Part shown: positions 1 through 8,780 of the stretch, in pieces | Layout of the letters: each line of letters opens with the position of its first letter | Numbering within the stretch: the stretch's first letter is position 1 | DNA from: Trichococcus patagoniensis | GTDB lineage: Bacteria > Bacillota > Bacilli > Lactobacillales > Aerococcaceae | Direction of reading: 5' to 3' | NCBI RefSeq assembly: GCF_003051085.1 | Contig: NZ_QAOM01000003.1 | Coordinates: 124,001-188,000, forward strand | DNA: 64,000 nucleotides | Made by a program: the position numbers and the translations under genes | The notes under the pieces: generated by a model | The model's database searches: none | What the model was told of the DNA's origin: nothing | Seen by the model: the letters and a program-made list of their open reading frames with translations, nothing else

Positions 1-2020
1 TCATAAACAGCGTGTCTGAAGTCAAAGTTTGCACATATTCATTGTTCTCTTCCACTCTGTTGATAAACTCGAGGTAATTTCTTGAAGACACTGTTCCGGC
101 TCTGTGAAAATAAGTCACCGGATCGGGAGCAGCGTCCACTTTCAAATAGTCCTGTAATGACCAAGGAATTTTCCCGCTATTCAGGTTCTTGAACTCCAGA
201 TAACTGTTTTTCAAGTAGGCCAGACTCGAAAACTTCTCCTGTTCGAGCTGTTCCAGAATCTGTTGTTTGCTGACTTCGTCCAACTGGATATGGGTCGCTC
301 CTGGCAAATCCGAGAAATTGCGTTTCACTGACGTTTTGACGCTGTCCTTATCGTAAAAGCGGCGCCCGTTCAGAGCGATCGCAATCAGGAAGCTTTTGCT
401 GTAGTTGCCGATGAAATCCAAAACCGTCAGGAATTCCTTGTTGTCTTTTTTGCGCAAGCCACGTCCCAATTGTTGTGTGAAAACAATGGAAGATTGGGTC
501 GGCCGCAGCATCATGACCAGATTGACTCCGGGGATGTCGATCCCTTCATTGAAGATGTCTACGGTAAAAATCACTTCCAGATCAGAATCTTCTGCTTCCA
601 ATAATTTCGTGTAGGCTTCCCTTCTTGTTACTTTATCACCACCAGATAAGGCGATGCTTGGGATACCCCGTTTATTGAATTCCGCCGCCATAAACTCCGC
701 ATGCGCAATCGTCATACAGAAGCCTAACGCTTTTCGTTTCAAACCATCATGCCCGTAGTAGTTCATTTTCTCGACGATGAAGTCCACTCTCCGATGAACA
801 CTGAGGCGCTTTGCAATTTGATCAGGCGTCAGATTCTCCGAATCCTTTAAGTCGACACCCGATTCATCGGTGATGCCAAAATAATGGAACGGAACCAGCA
901 AATCATATTCCAACGCCTCGCGCAGCCGGATTTCAACCGGTACATTGTTGTCGAACAGGTCAAAGATGTTGCCGCCATCCGTCCGCTCCGGAGTCGCAGT
1001 CATCCCTAGCAGAAACTTGGGATTAAAATGCTCGAGAACCTCCATATATCTTGGACTGGTCGCATGGTGCGCTTCATCCACGATGATATAGTCGAAATGC
1101 CCCGGGTCATATTCTGCATAAATATTCTTCATGCTCTGGATCGTCGCAAACAAATAATCAGACTGATGCTCTTTCGATGTCCCCGATAAAATTCCGGTCG
1201 ATTTATCCTTCAGATTGATTATTTTTTTGAAGGACGACAGCGCACTATGCAAGATGTCTTCCCGATGAACCAAGAATAACAGCCGCTCTGGCTTCGTCTG
1301 CTTCACATCAAAAGCGGCTAAAAAAGTTTTGCCCGTCCCGGTGGCAGCCACCACTAATGCCTTCTCCTGGTGCTTTTCACGCAGCCGCATCAGTTTTCCC
1401 ATCGCCAATTCCTGCATCATGTTTGGTTTGATTGAGGGTCCGCGCGTAAATTGGAAAACCATGGGATAAGACTCTTGGACAACAAGGTCTTTTTTGCGAT
1501 CCATTAAGAAGCTTGCGTAGTCATCGATGAAGGCATCGTCCAATATTTCACTGCTCTCCCAAATCAGGTTGTAGGCTTCCATGATTTCCGAGATGAATTC
1601 CTCGTCCTCATTACCGTCCTTGGTGATGATTTGAAGATTCCATTCGATGTTGCTCTTCAAGGCGCTTTGGGTAATGTTGGAAGAGCCGACAATGACTTTA
1701 TAATAATTGGTATATTCAAAAATATAGGCTTTAGGATGAAAGCCGGTTTGTTGGGTTGCGACAAAGATGCGGGTATCGATATGCTGGAAAGCTTTTAAGC
1801 GGGTCAACGCATAGGGTTCCGTAAAGTTCAGGTAGGTTCCGGTCAGTATTTTTCCTGACGCGCCATTCTCAGCAGCCCTTTGGATCGGATCCAACAACAA
1901 TTGCAGTCCGGAAAAGTTGATGAAGGCCACGTTCAAGTAAAAGCGTTGGCACGTTCCCAAAGATTGGACCAATTCATCCAATAATGTGCCTTTTTTGCTG
2001 TTGGTAATTAACGAATACAT
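1..2020 (-). CDS. PLD-nuclease/SF2 DEAD-box helicase fusion, 3' part outside window
   Basis: I translated this from the minus strand starting at the ATG at 2020; about 673 residues are present and the frame is still open at base 1. The N-terminal part has a phospholipase D-type motif near residue 95 (GFHPKAYIF, then VGSSNIT). The SF2 helicase core follows: Walker A ATGTGKT near residue 225, VDEAHH near 313, TATPERTD near 340 and QQLGRGLRK near 516. Family members usually continue to about 950 residues with a DUF3427-type C-terminus, which would lie outside the window. Such fusions are usually thought to act on DNA and some sit in defence loci, but no defence partner is visible on this side. 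It is transcribed divergently from the aldo/keto reductase. Confident on family, not on role. Confidence 0.85.
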   Translation of the reverse strand, partial: MYSLITNSKKGTLLDELVQSLGTCQRFYLNVAFINFSGLQLLLDPIQRAAENGASGKILTGTYLNFTEPYALTRLKAFQHIDTRIFVATQQTGFHPKAYIFEYTNYYKVIVGSSNITQSALKSNIEWNLQIITKDGNEDEEFISEIMEAYNLIWESSEILDDAFIDDYASFLMDRKKDLVVQESYPMVFQFTRGPSIKPNMMQELAMGKLMRLREKHQEKALVVAATGTGKTFLAAFDVKQTKPERLLFLVHREDILHSALSSFKKIINLKDKSTGILSGTSKEHQSDYLFATIQSMKNIYAEYDPGHFDYIIVDEAHHATSPRYMEVLEHFNPKFLLGMTATPERTDGGNIFDLFDNNVPVEIRLREALEYDLLVPFHYFGITDESGVDLKDSENLTPDQIAKRLSVHRRVDFIVEKMNYYGHDGLKRKALGFCMTIAHAEFMAAEFNKRGIPSIALSGGDKVTRREAYTKLLEAEDSDLEVIFTVDIFNEGIDIPGVNLVMMLRPTQSSIVFTQQLGRGLRKKDNKEFLTVLDFIGNYSKSFLIAIALNGRRFYDKDSVKTSVKRNFSDLPGATHIQLDEVSKQQILEQLEQEKFSSLAYLKNSYLEFKNLNSGKIPWSLQDYLKVDAAPDPVTYFHRAGTVSSRNYLEFINRVEENNEYVQTLTSDTLFM

Positions 2021-2188
2021 GGCTTCACCTCGCTTTTTCTCTTTAATCATGATTTTATCATACTGATAATATTTTACTAGATCATGTCGCAATAATTATT
2101 CTATATACGCACATCTTCTTCTCAGCTTTTTTGGCCTTTCGAGATGTATTCTTTTACATCTGCCACCAACTGTTCTAAACTGAATAAT

Positions 2189-2202
2189 AGTAAACGTTAT
2201 CA
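2189..2202. promoter_or_regulatory. Candidate CcpA cre site
   Basis: AGTAAACGTTATCA matches the cre consensus TGWAANCGNTNWCA at 13 of 14 positions. It lies 18 bases before the aldo/keto reductase start and directly upstream of its AGGAGG ribosome site, where bound CcpA would block transcription. Confidence 0.5.
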
Positions 2203-2220
2203 TACTCAGGAGGTTATTTA

Positions 2221-3039
2221 ATGACAGCTAAAGACGTATTCACTTTTTACAACGGTGTGACGATTCCCTCAATCGGTTTCGGGACGTGGCAAATCCCCAA
2301 CGAAGAAGCCTATGCGGCGGTAACGATGGCTTTGAAAAACGGCTATACGCACATCGATACGGCACACGCCTATCATAACGAAGAAAATGTCGGAAAAGCG
2401 ATCCGCGATTTCGGCATCGCCCGCGAAGAAGTGTTCGTGACCAGCAAGTTGCCTGCGCAAATAAAGGATTTCGACGGTGCGCTGCAACACTTCGAAGAAA
2501 CCATGAGCAATCTCGGTCTGGATTATTTGGACCTTTACCTCATCCATGCGCCATGGCCATGGAACGAAATCGGCAAGGACTGCACTGAAGGCAACATCCA
2601 AGTTTGGAAAGCCATGGAACAGCTCTATGACGAAGGCCGGATCCGCGCAATCGGGGTTTCGAACTTCTCCATCAAAGACCTGCAAGCGATCCTGGACAAC
2701 TGCGACATCGTACCGATGGCGAACCAGATTCCTTACTACATCGGCCGCAACCAAAAAGACCTGCTGACTTTCTGCAAAACGCACAAAATCCTTGTCGAAG
2801 CGTATTCACCTTTAGCTACAGGTGCTATTCTGGATAGTCCGGAAATCAAGCAGATGGCTGGAAAATACAGCGTGACGCCGGCGCAATTGTCCATCCGTTA
2901 CTGTCTGGAGAAGGATACTTTGCCTTTGCCGAAGTCTACGCACGAGGCCCGCATCATCGAAAATGCACAGCTTGACTTCACCATTTCGCCGGAAGATGTA
3001 GCCATTTTGGATGCGATGAAGGATGTCCGCGCAAATTAA
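2221..3039 (+). CDS. Aldo/keto reductase
   Basis: A 272-residue soluble NAD(P)H-dependent oxidoreductase of the AKR superfamily, expected to reduce aldehydes or ketones to alcohols. The whole catalytic tetrad can be read: D46 and Y51 (in IDTAHAYH), K76 (VTSKLP) and H109 (LIHAP). The cofactor motif LPKSTHEARI is near the C-terminus. Length is normal for the family, and an AGGAGG site sits 7 bases before the ATG. A cre-like site upstream suggests catabolite control, and a strong terminator follows. Substrate cannot be read from sequence. Confidence 0.93.
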   Translation: MTAKDVFTFYNGVTIPSIGFGTWQIPNEEAYAAVTMALKNGYTHIDTAHAYHNEENVGKAIRDFGIAREEVFVTSKLPAQIKDFDGALQHFEETMSNLGLDYLDLYLIHAPWPWNEIGKDCTEGNIQVWKAMEQLYDEGRIRAIGVSNFSIKDLQAILDNCDIVPMANQIPYYIGRNQKDLLTFCKTHKILVEAYSPLATGAILDSPEIKQMAGKYSVTPAQLSIRYCLEKDTLPLPKSTHEARIIENAQLDFTISPEDVAILDAMKDVRAN

Positions 3040-3050
3040 TTTAAACTCAA

Positions 3051-3094
3051 AAAAATCCTTGAAATGGGCGTTCATACCCATTTCAAGGATTTTT
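3051..3094 (+). terminator. Intrinsic terminator after aldo/keto reductase
   Basis: Perfect 18-bp inverted repeat (AAAAATCCTTGAAATGGG and its complement) with an 8-base loop, ending in a T run. Confidence 0.9.
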
Positions 3095-3336
3095 CTACTT
3101 TTACAGATGATAATTTTTACGGGATGGCATAAGGCCGAAGGAGACGAGCCCCACGAAACCAGCAAAGCGAATAACAAAAATCAGGGGCGATCTCGCAACG
3201 GGGCCGCTCTTACATCCTTATTGCGATCTTTTTGGGATCTGGTGCTTCCTTTTGCCATAAATGTCAGCGCGGATTGTTCCGTTTGTGTATTTCCTGTTGC
3301 AATATTAGTGGGTTTTAGTAAAGTTGAAAATAAATA
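3095..3336. other. Intergenic DNA, nothing recognised
   Basis: No credible coding sequence, repeat or RNA fold was found between the terminator and the DUF1576 promoter. A short inverted pair TCGCAA/TTGCGA lies around 3193-3230 and is too weak to name. Confidence 0.5.
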
Positions 3337-3387
3337 TTGTGATGGTCGCTCCGAGCCTGTATAATTAAATGTAAGTTAACGTTTACA
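3337..3387 (+). promoter_or_regulatory. Sigma-A promoter overlapped by cre-like operator
   Basis: TTGTGA at 3337-3342 and TATAAT at 3360-3365 are 17 bases apart. The near-palindrome TGTAAGTTAACGTTTACA at 3370-3387 covers the expected transcription start. Read on the minus strand it fits the cre consensus at 13 of 14 positions. This is the arrangement expected for CcpA repression of the DUF1576 gene. Confidence 0.65.
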
Positions 3388-3486
3388 TGAGTTTGTCAGC
3401 TTGGGTTCTTCCCAATCGGGCAAACAGCAATTTTCATATTTTATTTTCATTTACCAGTTTCAACACTATAAGATTGGGGGAAACTT

Positions 3487-4827
3487 ATGATACAGAAAAG
3501 ACAGCCTACTATGAGTGGCATAGAGGAACTCTCCGAGCGATTAAAATACGGTTTATTGGCCGGTTTTGCCTTATTGATGGGCGGTGTGGCATTCCTGTTC
3601 AACAGCCCGCGGGAAATTTATGAGGGCAACCTCACCATCCTGGCCTCTCCGGCTAACCTATTTACGGATTACATGGCTTTGACGAACGTCGGGTCAGCAT
3701 TGTTCAACGTTTCGCTGATGACGCTGCAGGCCATCTGGATCGTCCGGATGGCGGATGCAAAGATAAACGGCCCGGTCATAGCCGGCATTTTGACGATTGC
3801 GGGATTCGCCTTTTTCGGCAAGAACTTATTCAATTCCATGCCGATCAGCATCGGCGCCTTCACTTATGCAAGAGTCACAAAAGTACCGATGCATAAATCT
3901 TTGCTGGCCGCCCTTTTCGGCACCGCCTTGGCCCCATTGGTCAGTGAACTCTCCTTCAGCCTCGGCATCGGTCAACCCTATGGTGTGTTCCTGGGGCTGG
4001 GTGCCGGTTTTATTTCCGGCTTCCTGATTCCCCCACTGGCGCATCATTTCGTTACCTTCACAAGGGGATTCAGCCTCTATAACGTCGGCTTCACCTGCGG
4101 CATCATCGGGACGGTCTTCATCTCTTTGATGCGCAACTTCGGCTTCGAAATCGAAACGGTGAACATCCTTGCCAGCGGCTACAATGGTCCCTTTTCGGTG
4201 ATGCTCTATTCACTGTTCAGTGGCATGTTCCTGATTGGCTTGAAGCTCAATGGGTGGAGCTTCAAGGGGTTGAAGCGGATCATGCGCCATTCGGGCCAAT
4301 TGTCCACTGATTACCTGGAGCTTGGCGGTTTGGGTGCGACGCTCATCAACATGGCTTTGCTCGGATTCCTGGCTACAACATACATTCTTTTGATGGGTGG
4401 AGAAATAAACGGCCCAGTTTTGGGCGGAATCTTCACAGTCGTAGGCTTCGGAGCCTTCGGGAAAAACGTCAAGAATGTCCTGCCGATTCTGATCGGGGTC
4501 ACACTGATGGGTCGACTCAACTATCAGGACAACCAGTCCACCATCGTACTGATTTCGGCACTGTTCGGAACAACTTTGGCGCCGCTGGCAGGTCGTTACG
4601 GGAACATAGCGGGTATCATTGCCGGAGCCATGCATCTGACGTTGGTCATGAACATCGGGTATCTACATGGCGGCGTAAACCTCTACAACAACGGCTTTTC
4701 GGGTGGACTTGTGGCTTCGATACTGGTACCGATCCTGGAAGCATTCCACCTTCACCGAGCCAACCAACGCGCTTTGCGTGGAGGAGTCGATCCGGCTGAT
4801 GAAATTGAAGTAGATCGTACTAATTAA
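3487..4827 (+). CDS. DUF1576 multi-pass membrane protein
   Basis: A 446-residue polytopic membrane protein of the DUF1576 family, probably a transporter or channel of unknown substrate. It contains an internal duplication: INGPVIAGILTIAGFAFFGK at about residues 93-112 recurs as INGPVLGGIFTVVGFGAFGK near residue 306, and both copies continue into an ALFGTxLAPL segment about 40 residues later. This two-fold pseudo-symmetry is typical of inverted- or direct-repeat transporters. GGGGG serves as ribosome site before the ATG. It is a single-gene unit with its own promoter, cre-like operator and terminator. No function is assigned for the family. Confidence 0.85.
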   Translation: MIQKRQPTMSGIEELSERLKYGLLAGFALLMGGVAFLFNSPREIYEGNLTILASPANLFTDYMALTNVGSALFNVSLMTLQAIWIVRMADAKINGPVIAGILTIAGFAFFGKNLFNSMPISIGAFTYARVTKVPMHKSLLAALFGTALAPLVSELSFSLGIGQPYGVFLGLGAGFISGFLIPPLAHHFVTFTRGFSLYNVGFTCGIIGTVFISLMRNFGFEIETVNILASGYNGPFSVMLYSLFSGMFLIGLKLNGWSFKGLKRIMRHSGQLSTDYLELGGLGATLINMALLGFLATTYILLMGGEINGPVLGGIFTVVGFGAFGKNVKNVLPILIGVTLMGRLNYQDNQSTIVLISALFGTTLAPLAGRYGNIAGIIAGAMHLTLVMNIGYLHGGVNLYNNGFSGGLVASILVPILEAFHLHRANQRALRGGVDPADEIEVDRTN

Positions 4828-4860
4828 CAGAAATATCCAGTCAGATTTTTTAAAACAGAA

Positions 4861-4913
4861 AAAAGAGATACCTTACGAGGGGACTAAAGTCCATTCATAA
4901 GGTGTCTCTTTTT
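4861..4913. terminator. Bidirectional terminator, DUF1576 and TauE/SafE genes
   Basis: AAAGAGATACCTTA pairs with TAAGGTGTCTCTTT around an inner GGACTaaAGTCC hairpin. A and T runs on the two sides serve the two converging genes. Confidence 0.85.
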
Positions 4914-5652
4914 AAATGAACAAACGTATCGCCGCAATCGCGGTCATAATCATGATGATGCGTTTGTACCACACTTCGTTTATCTTCCGGACGAATCTGA
5001 TGCCCATCCAACTCCCCAATCCGATAAAAGGAATCATCAGCAACATGTACCGCAGTGTTCCCCAAGTGACGGTCCCCCACATAAAGATATGGAAAGGCAA
5101 CTTTACAATATTCATCAGCAGAAAAAACCAAGCCGTCGTTCCGATCATTTTGTTCTTGGTGAGATCCTGTGACAGCAAATAGACATTGAAAATGGGTCCT
5201 GCGGCATTCCCGACCATCGATGAAAATCCGCTGACAGCCCCGACCATCCAATGGAAGATTGGGTTTTTCGGAAGCGGCAAAACTCTTTTGGCGATCTCTC
5301 TATAAACCAACAGCCCCAGACAGATCAAAACAACGATACCCAATAAGGCTTTGAACTGCTTGTCATCGAGATAATTGCCCATGATGGCTCCACCGACGAT
5401 GCCGACTACGGCTGCAGGCAATAATTTTAGGACGTCACTGAATTTACCTTGTTTGCCGTACTGAAAGATCGCGATCAAGTCCCCCAGCATCAGCATCGGC
5501 AGCATAATTCCGGCTGATGCCTTCCCGCCGAACAGAACCGCTACGAGTGCCACGGCCGGTATTGTCGCGCCTTGTATGCCTGTTTTGGAAAAACCGATGA
5601 TGAGCGCCGCAATGATCAGCATCACCCATTCTATTCCATTCAAACCCAACAT
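4912..5652 (-). CDS. TauE/SafE family permease
   Basis: A 246-residue membrane protein made almost entirely of hydrophobic helices, of the TauE/SafE (DUF81) family, whose studied members export sulfite, sulfoacetate or related organic anions. Typical features are the first helix with GFSKTGIQGA, a second segment with GGKASAGIMLPML, and the second-half repeat GFSSMVGNAAGPIFNVYLL. Length is normal. The ATG at 5652 is preceded by GGGAGGGGG. It stands alone and converges on the DUF1576 gene through a shared terminator. Substrate is not deducible. Confidence 0.9.
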   Translation of the reverse strand: MLGLNGIEWVMLIIAALIIGFSKTGIQGATIPAVALVAVLFGGKASAGIMLPMLMLGDLIAIFQYGKQGKFSDVLKLLPAAVVGIVGGAIMGNYLDDKQFKALLGIVVLICLGLLVYREIAKRVLPLPKNPIFHWMVGAVSGFSSMVGNAAGPIFNVYLLSQDLTKNKMIGTTAWFFLLMNIVKLPFHIFMWGTVTWGTLRYMLLMIPFIGLGSWMGIRFVRKINEVWYKRIIMIMTAIAAIRLFI

Positions 5653-6091
5653 TCTGATATATGCCCCCTCCCGTGATTCCTTTCATTTTACCGATTATCA
5701 CAAAAAATGACAATGACTCAGGGACCACAATCCAGAAAACGCTTAATCACTTTGTCTAATTGAAAAAAAGTACTCGTTAATTGGGTTTGGCGGTCATCCA
5801 AACCTCGCATTCACCCTCAAAAAGTGTTAAAATGTAACCAAAGACGAATGCCCGCAGTGCCTGTTTCCCCCACCCATCGCTCTTCAACGAGCCCACTTTT
5901 GTCTTCGCCATCTATGTAACCGCATTCAAAAACAAGTTTCTGACGACTATACAAGGTATTTCCACCTCCAAGAGACTTTCTGGAACACGTTCGATTGTGC
6001 ATCAAGATGGCCTTTCTTTGTATATTTTTCAGATCCATCACCTTTCTTACGCCCAAAACTCAAAAAAAATTTGTAAAGGGTGTGACACACC
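5653..6091. other. Long intergenic leader between TauE and ROK genes
   Basis: About 440 bases between divergent genes. I see no credible small gene. The only clear element is the palindrome GGTGTGACACACC at 6079-6091, which abuts the ROK start codon and is listed separately. Confidence 0.5.
6079..6091. promoter_or_regulatory. Palindromic operator candidate at ROK start
   Basis: GGTGTGACACACC is a perfect 13-base palindrome ending one base before the ATG and overlapping the AAAGGG ribosome site. A repressor bound here would block initiation; ROK proteins often autoregulate. The gene's terminator carries a related GTCACACC/GGTGTGAC stem. Confidence 0.5.
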
Positions 6092-7249
6092 ATGATCGTC
6101 AACCGTAACACAATCAGGGAACAAAACGAGACCATCGTTTTGACAGCAATCATCAATCATCCCAATACTTCAAGAGCTGCCATCTCTCATGATTCCGGAC
6201 TCAATAAGGCAACCGTATCTGAAATTGTCAAAAAACTGCTCAAGGAAAAACTTGTCGTCGAACTCGGCACAGGTCAAAGTTCCGTCGTTGGCGGGAGAAA
6301 ACCGGTGTTGTTGAAGGTGAATGCGAATGGCGGATACGCGATGAGTTTGACCATTACACAAACAAAGATTTCTTCTCTCGTCTGCAATCTTCAAGGCAGG
6401 ATCATCGCCCAGTATGATTTGGTCAGAAAAGTGGAAGCAAGTAATATCATCGACAGCATCGAGGAAGTGGTCCTTTACCACAGGAAGAGCCTCAATAAGA
6501 CACCGTTTGGCTTCGTTGGCATTGTTGTGTCCATCGACGGCTTTGTGCATGAAGATGAGATAGTAGCCTCAACCAACAAAATGTTGGAGCATCTGACTGC
6601 GAAACATCTGGAAAGCCATACCATCAACTGCCCGATCTCTCTGGAAAATCAGAACAATCTGGCGGTGATTGCCGAAGCGGCATTCGCCCAGTCTCCAGGC
6701 TACATCATCAGCATCGAACTTGGCGAGGGCATCGGTTCCGGAATCCTCTTGAAGAACCGTTTGTTCCGCAGCAAAAACAGTCTGGCTGGTAATCTGGGGC
6801 ACACAATCCTCTTTCCGTTCGGGAAACACTGTGATTGCGGCAAACAAGGTTGTCTGAATCAGTATTGTTCAACTGCTGCTTTGGTTTCAGAAATAAGGGA
6901 CTTGAAAAAGGATTCCGCCCTTCAACTGGAAGATTTGATTGCATTGTACAAAAATGGTGATGAAGAAGCTAAGAGTGTTGTGGAACATCTTGTGCAGCAC
7001 TTAAGCATCGCAATCAGCAATCTCGTCAGCCTACTTGATCCGGAAAAAATTTATCTGAACGGAGAACTTTTCCGTGCGTTGCCGGAATGCGTGAATGCGA
7101 TCCAAACAGAATTGGACGAAATGTCGACACAAAACGTTCCGGTCACTTTGTCCACGTTGGGGAAAAATGCTGCACTTTTGGGCGGAATCGCCTTGGTGCT
7201 CCAACAATTCTTTCAAGTGCCGCAACTGGAACTGCATCTTGATGATTGA
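6092..7249 (+). CDS. ROK family transcriptional regulator (NagC/XylR type)
   Basis: 385 residues. Residues 1-75 form a winged helix-turn-helix (NTSRAAISHDSGLNKATVSE), followed by a sugar-kinase-like ROK fold. The zinc motif is present as HCDCGKQGC near residue 247. Residues used for sugar phosphorylation in active ROK kinases look altered: the usual END-A-N motif reads LENQNN and the usual AGE-x-GH reads AGNLGH. It is therefore a sugar-sensing repressor rather than a kinase. It precedes an MFS transporter gene but is separated from it by a terminator. The inducer is unknown. Confidence 0.9.
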   Translation: MIVNRNTIREQNETIVLTAIINHPNTSRAAISHDSGLNKATVSEIVKKLLKEKLVVELGTGQSSVVGGRKPVLLKVNANGGYAMSLTITQTKISSLVCNLQGRIIAQYDLVRKVEASNIIDSIEEVVLYHRKSLNKTPFGFVGIVVSIDGFVHEDEIVASTNKMLEHLTAKHLESHTINCPISLENQNNLAVIAEAAFAQSPGYIISIELGEGIGSGILLKNRLFRSKNSLAGNLGHTILFPFGKHCDCGKQGCLNQYCSTAALVSEIRDLKKDSALQLEDLIALYKNGDEEAKSVVEHLVQHLSIAISNLVSLLDPEKIYLNGELFRALPECVNAIQTELDEMSTQNVPVTLSTLGKNAALLGGIALVLQQFFQVPQLELHLDD

Positions 7250-7292
7250 ATGTCCGATGCAAGGTTTTCTTAAGAAATCAGCCTCTTTCTGG

Positions 7293-7325
7293 CGTCACAC
7301 CCTCCGGGGTGTGACGATTTTTTTG
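7293..7325 (+). terminator. Terminator after ROK gene
   Basis: CGTCACACC and GGTGTGACG form a 9-bp stem followed by a T run. Confidence 0.85.
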
Positions 7326-7400
7326 ACAGTCTATTGCTTTTTGTTGATTATTAATATAAAATTTTAAATACAGAGACATGTATCCGGTTTCACAAAACGA

Positions 7401-7419
7401 CATTCCATATTGTGGAATG
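7401..7419. promoter_or_regulatory. Dyad upstream of MFS gene
   Basis: CATTCCA-tattg-TGGAATG, perfect 7-bp arms, followed by CCTTTTT. It could be an operator or a short leader terminator. It lies about 70 bases before the transporter start. Confidence 0.4.
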
Positions 7420-7489
7420 CCTTTTTGTTATACGGAAAATCTGATATGAATCATCTTTGACCTATTATGATGTAGAGAGGAACTATTAT

Positions 7490-8728
7490 ATGACCTTACG
7501 CCACTATCTATCTTTTTTATCTGCGGCCTTCTTGATCATGGCCATGTATATTGCCGGGAATGCGATCGGTTTCTTCGTTGAGCCGATCACCACGGAATTA
7601 GGTTTCACTCGCAGTGCCTTTTCGCTTTACATCAGCCTGTCGACTTTGACCGGCGTCTTTGTGCTTCCCCTGATTGGTCAATTTCTCCCTAAATTTGGCG
7701 CAAAACGCTTGCTGATCGGAGGAGGTCTCTGGGTTTCGCTTGGATTTGTTTGGTTGGCATTCGCAACTCGTTTATGGCAATTTTATCTGGGAGGCATCTT
7801 CCTCGGATTGTTCATGATGCCAATCACTATGTTTCTGGCGATTTTATTGATCAACAATTGGTTCACCGCCAAAAAAGGATTGATGATGGGATTGTTGAAT
7901 GCCTCCGGAGGACTTGCGGGAGCCATCGTTTCGATGATCATGCCGACATTTCTGGATAATTTCGGTTGGCGCATGGGTTACTTTCTGATTGCAGGACTTT
8001 TCGCGCTCTTGACTGTACCGAACGCCCTCTTTTTGTTGGTGGAAAATCCGGGTACTATCGGCCTGAACGCTTATGGGGATGAACTGTCCGCTCGAACCCA
8101 AAGCAATCAACCGATACATGATCTGTCCATCCCTTATGAAGAAGCCAAAAAGATGAACTCGTTTTACATTCTGTTCATAGGGATTTTCCTTTCCGCTTTC
8201 GGAGGCGGGATGATGCAACATTTGCCAGCGCACTTCAGCGGGATGAACTTCACATCCGGACAGGTCGGCACATTGTTCTCGCTCGTCATGGCCGGCATGA
8301 TCATCGCCAACATTTCGGTAGGAGCCCTCAATGACAAAATCGATTCGACCATCACCCTTACAGTTGTCGTTGTCTGCATGGTGATCGCCTTGTTCTTCCT
8401 TGCGACCACTCGCTCTTTCCTGGCCTTGTCGATTGTGATGTTCATCCTCGCTTTCGGACTAGGCGGACCAGCGGTATTGACCCCGTTGGTCGTGAGCGAA
8501 GTCTTCGGTATCGGGGATTACCCGCGCATCTGGTCCATTCTCGGCATGGCGCCTTCCATCGGGATGTCCATCTCCGGCCCGCTATGGGGAGCCGTTTATG
8601 ACGTGACCGGCTCCTATGCAATCGGCATGTATGCGATGATGGGCTTGGCCATCATCTACGGCATCTGTTACCTTTTCGCACTGAAGAGAGGCCCGTTAAA
8701 ACAGTCTCTTAACGTAACCGGCATCTAA
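7490..8728 (+). CDS. MFS transporter (oxalate/formate antiporter-like)
   Basis: 412 residues with about 12 membrane helices. The ATG at 7490 follows GAGAGGA and begins MTLRHYLSFLSAAF; an upstream in-frame start exists but has no ribosome site. The N-terminal pattern GNAIGFFVEPITTELGFTRS and the segment LLINNWFTAKKGLMMGL resemble the OFA subfamily of organic-anion transporters. A soluble loop lies near residues 190-220. The upstream dyad and own terminator suggest a single-gene unit. The substrate is a guess only. Confidence 0.85.
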   Translation: MTLRHYLSFLSAAFLIMAMYIAGNAIGFFVEPITTELGFTRSAFSLYISLSTLTGVFVLPLIGQFLPKFGAKRLLIGGGLWVSLGFVWLAFATRLWQFYLGGIFLGLFMMPITMFLAILLINNWFTAKKGLMMGLLNASGGLAGAIVSMIMPTFLDNFGWRMGYFLIAGLFALLTVPNALFLLVENPGTIGLNAYGDELSARTQSNQPIHDLSIPYEEAKKMNSFYILFIGIFLSAFGGGMMQHLPAHFSGMNFTSGQVGTLFSLVMAGMIIANISVGALNDKIDSTITLTVVVVCMVIALFFLATTRSFLALSIVMFILAFGLGGPAVLTPLVVSEVFGIGDYPRIWSILGMAPSIGMSISGPLWGAVYDVTGSYAIGMYAMMGLAIIYGICYLFALKRGPLKQSLNVTGI

Positions 8729-8743
8729 AATCAGATAGGTTGA

Positions 8744-8775
8744 AAAAACGCCCAGTCGGCCGACTGGGCGTTTTT
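8744..8775. terminator. Bidirectional terminator, MFS and GTPase genes
   Basis: AAAAACGCCCAGTCGG pairs perfectly with its complement with essentially no loop; A and T runs flank it on both sides. Confidence 0.9.
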
Positions 8776-8780
8776 GTGTG

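Noticed and set aside
1-2020. Complete anti-phage defence locus at the left edge
   Set aside because: Only the PLD-helicase gene is visible and its neighbour on the right is a metabolic enzyme; the other side is outside the window.
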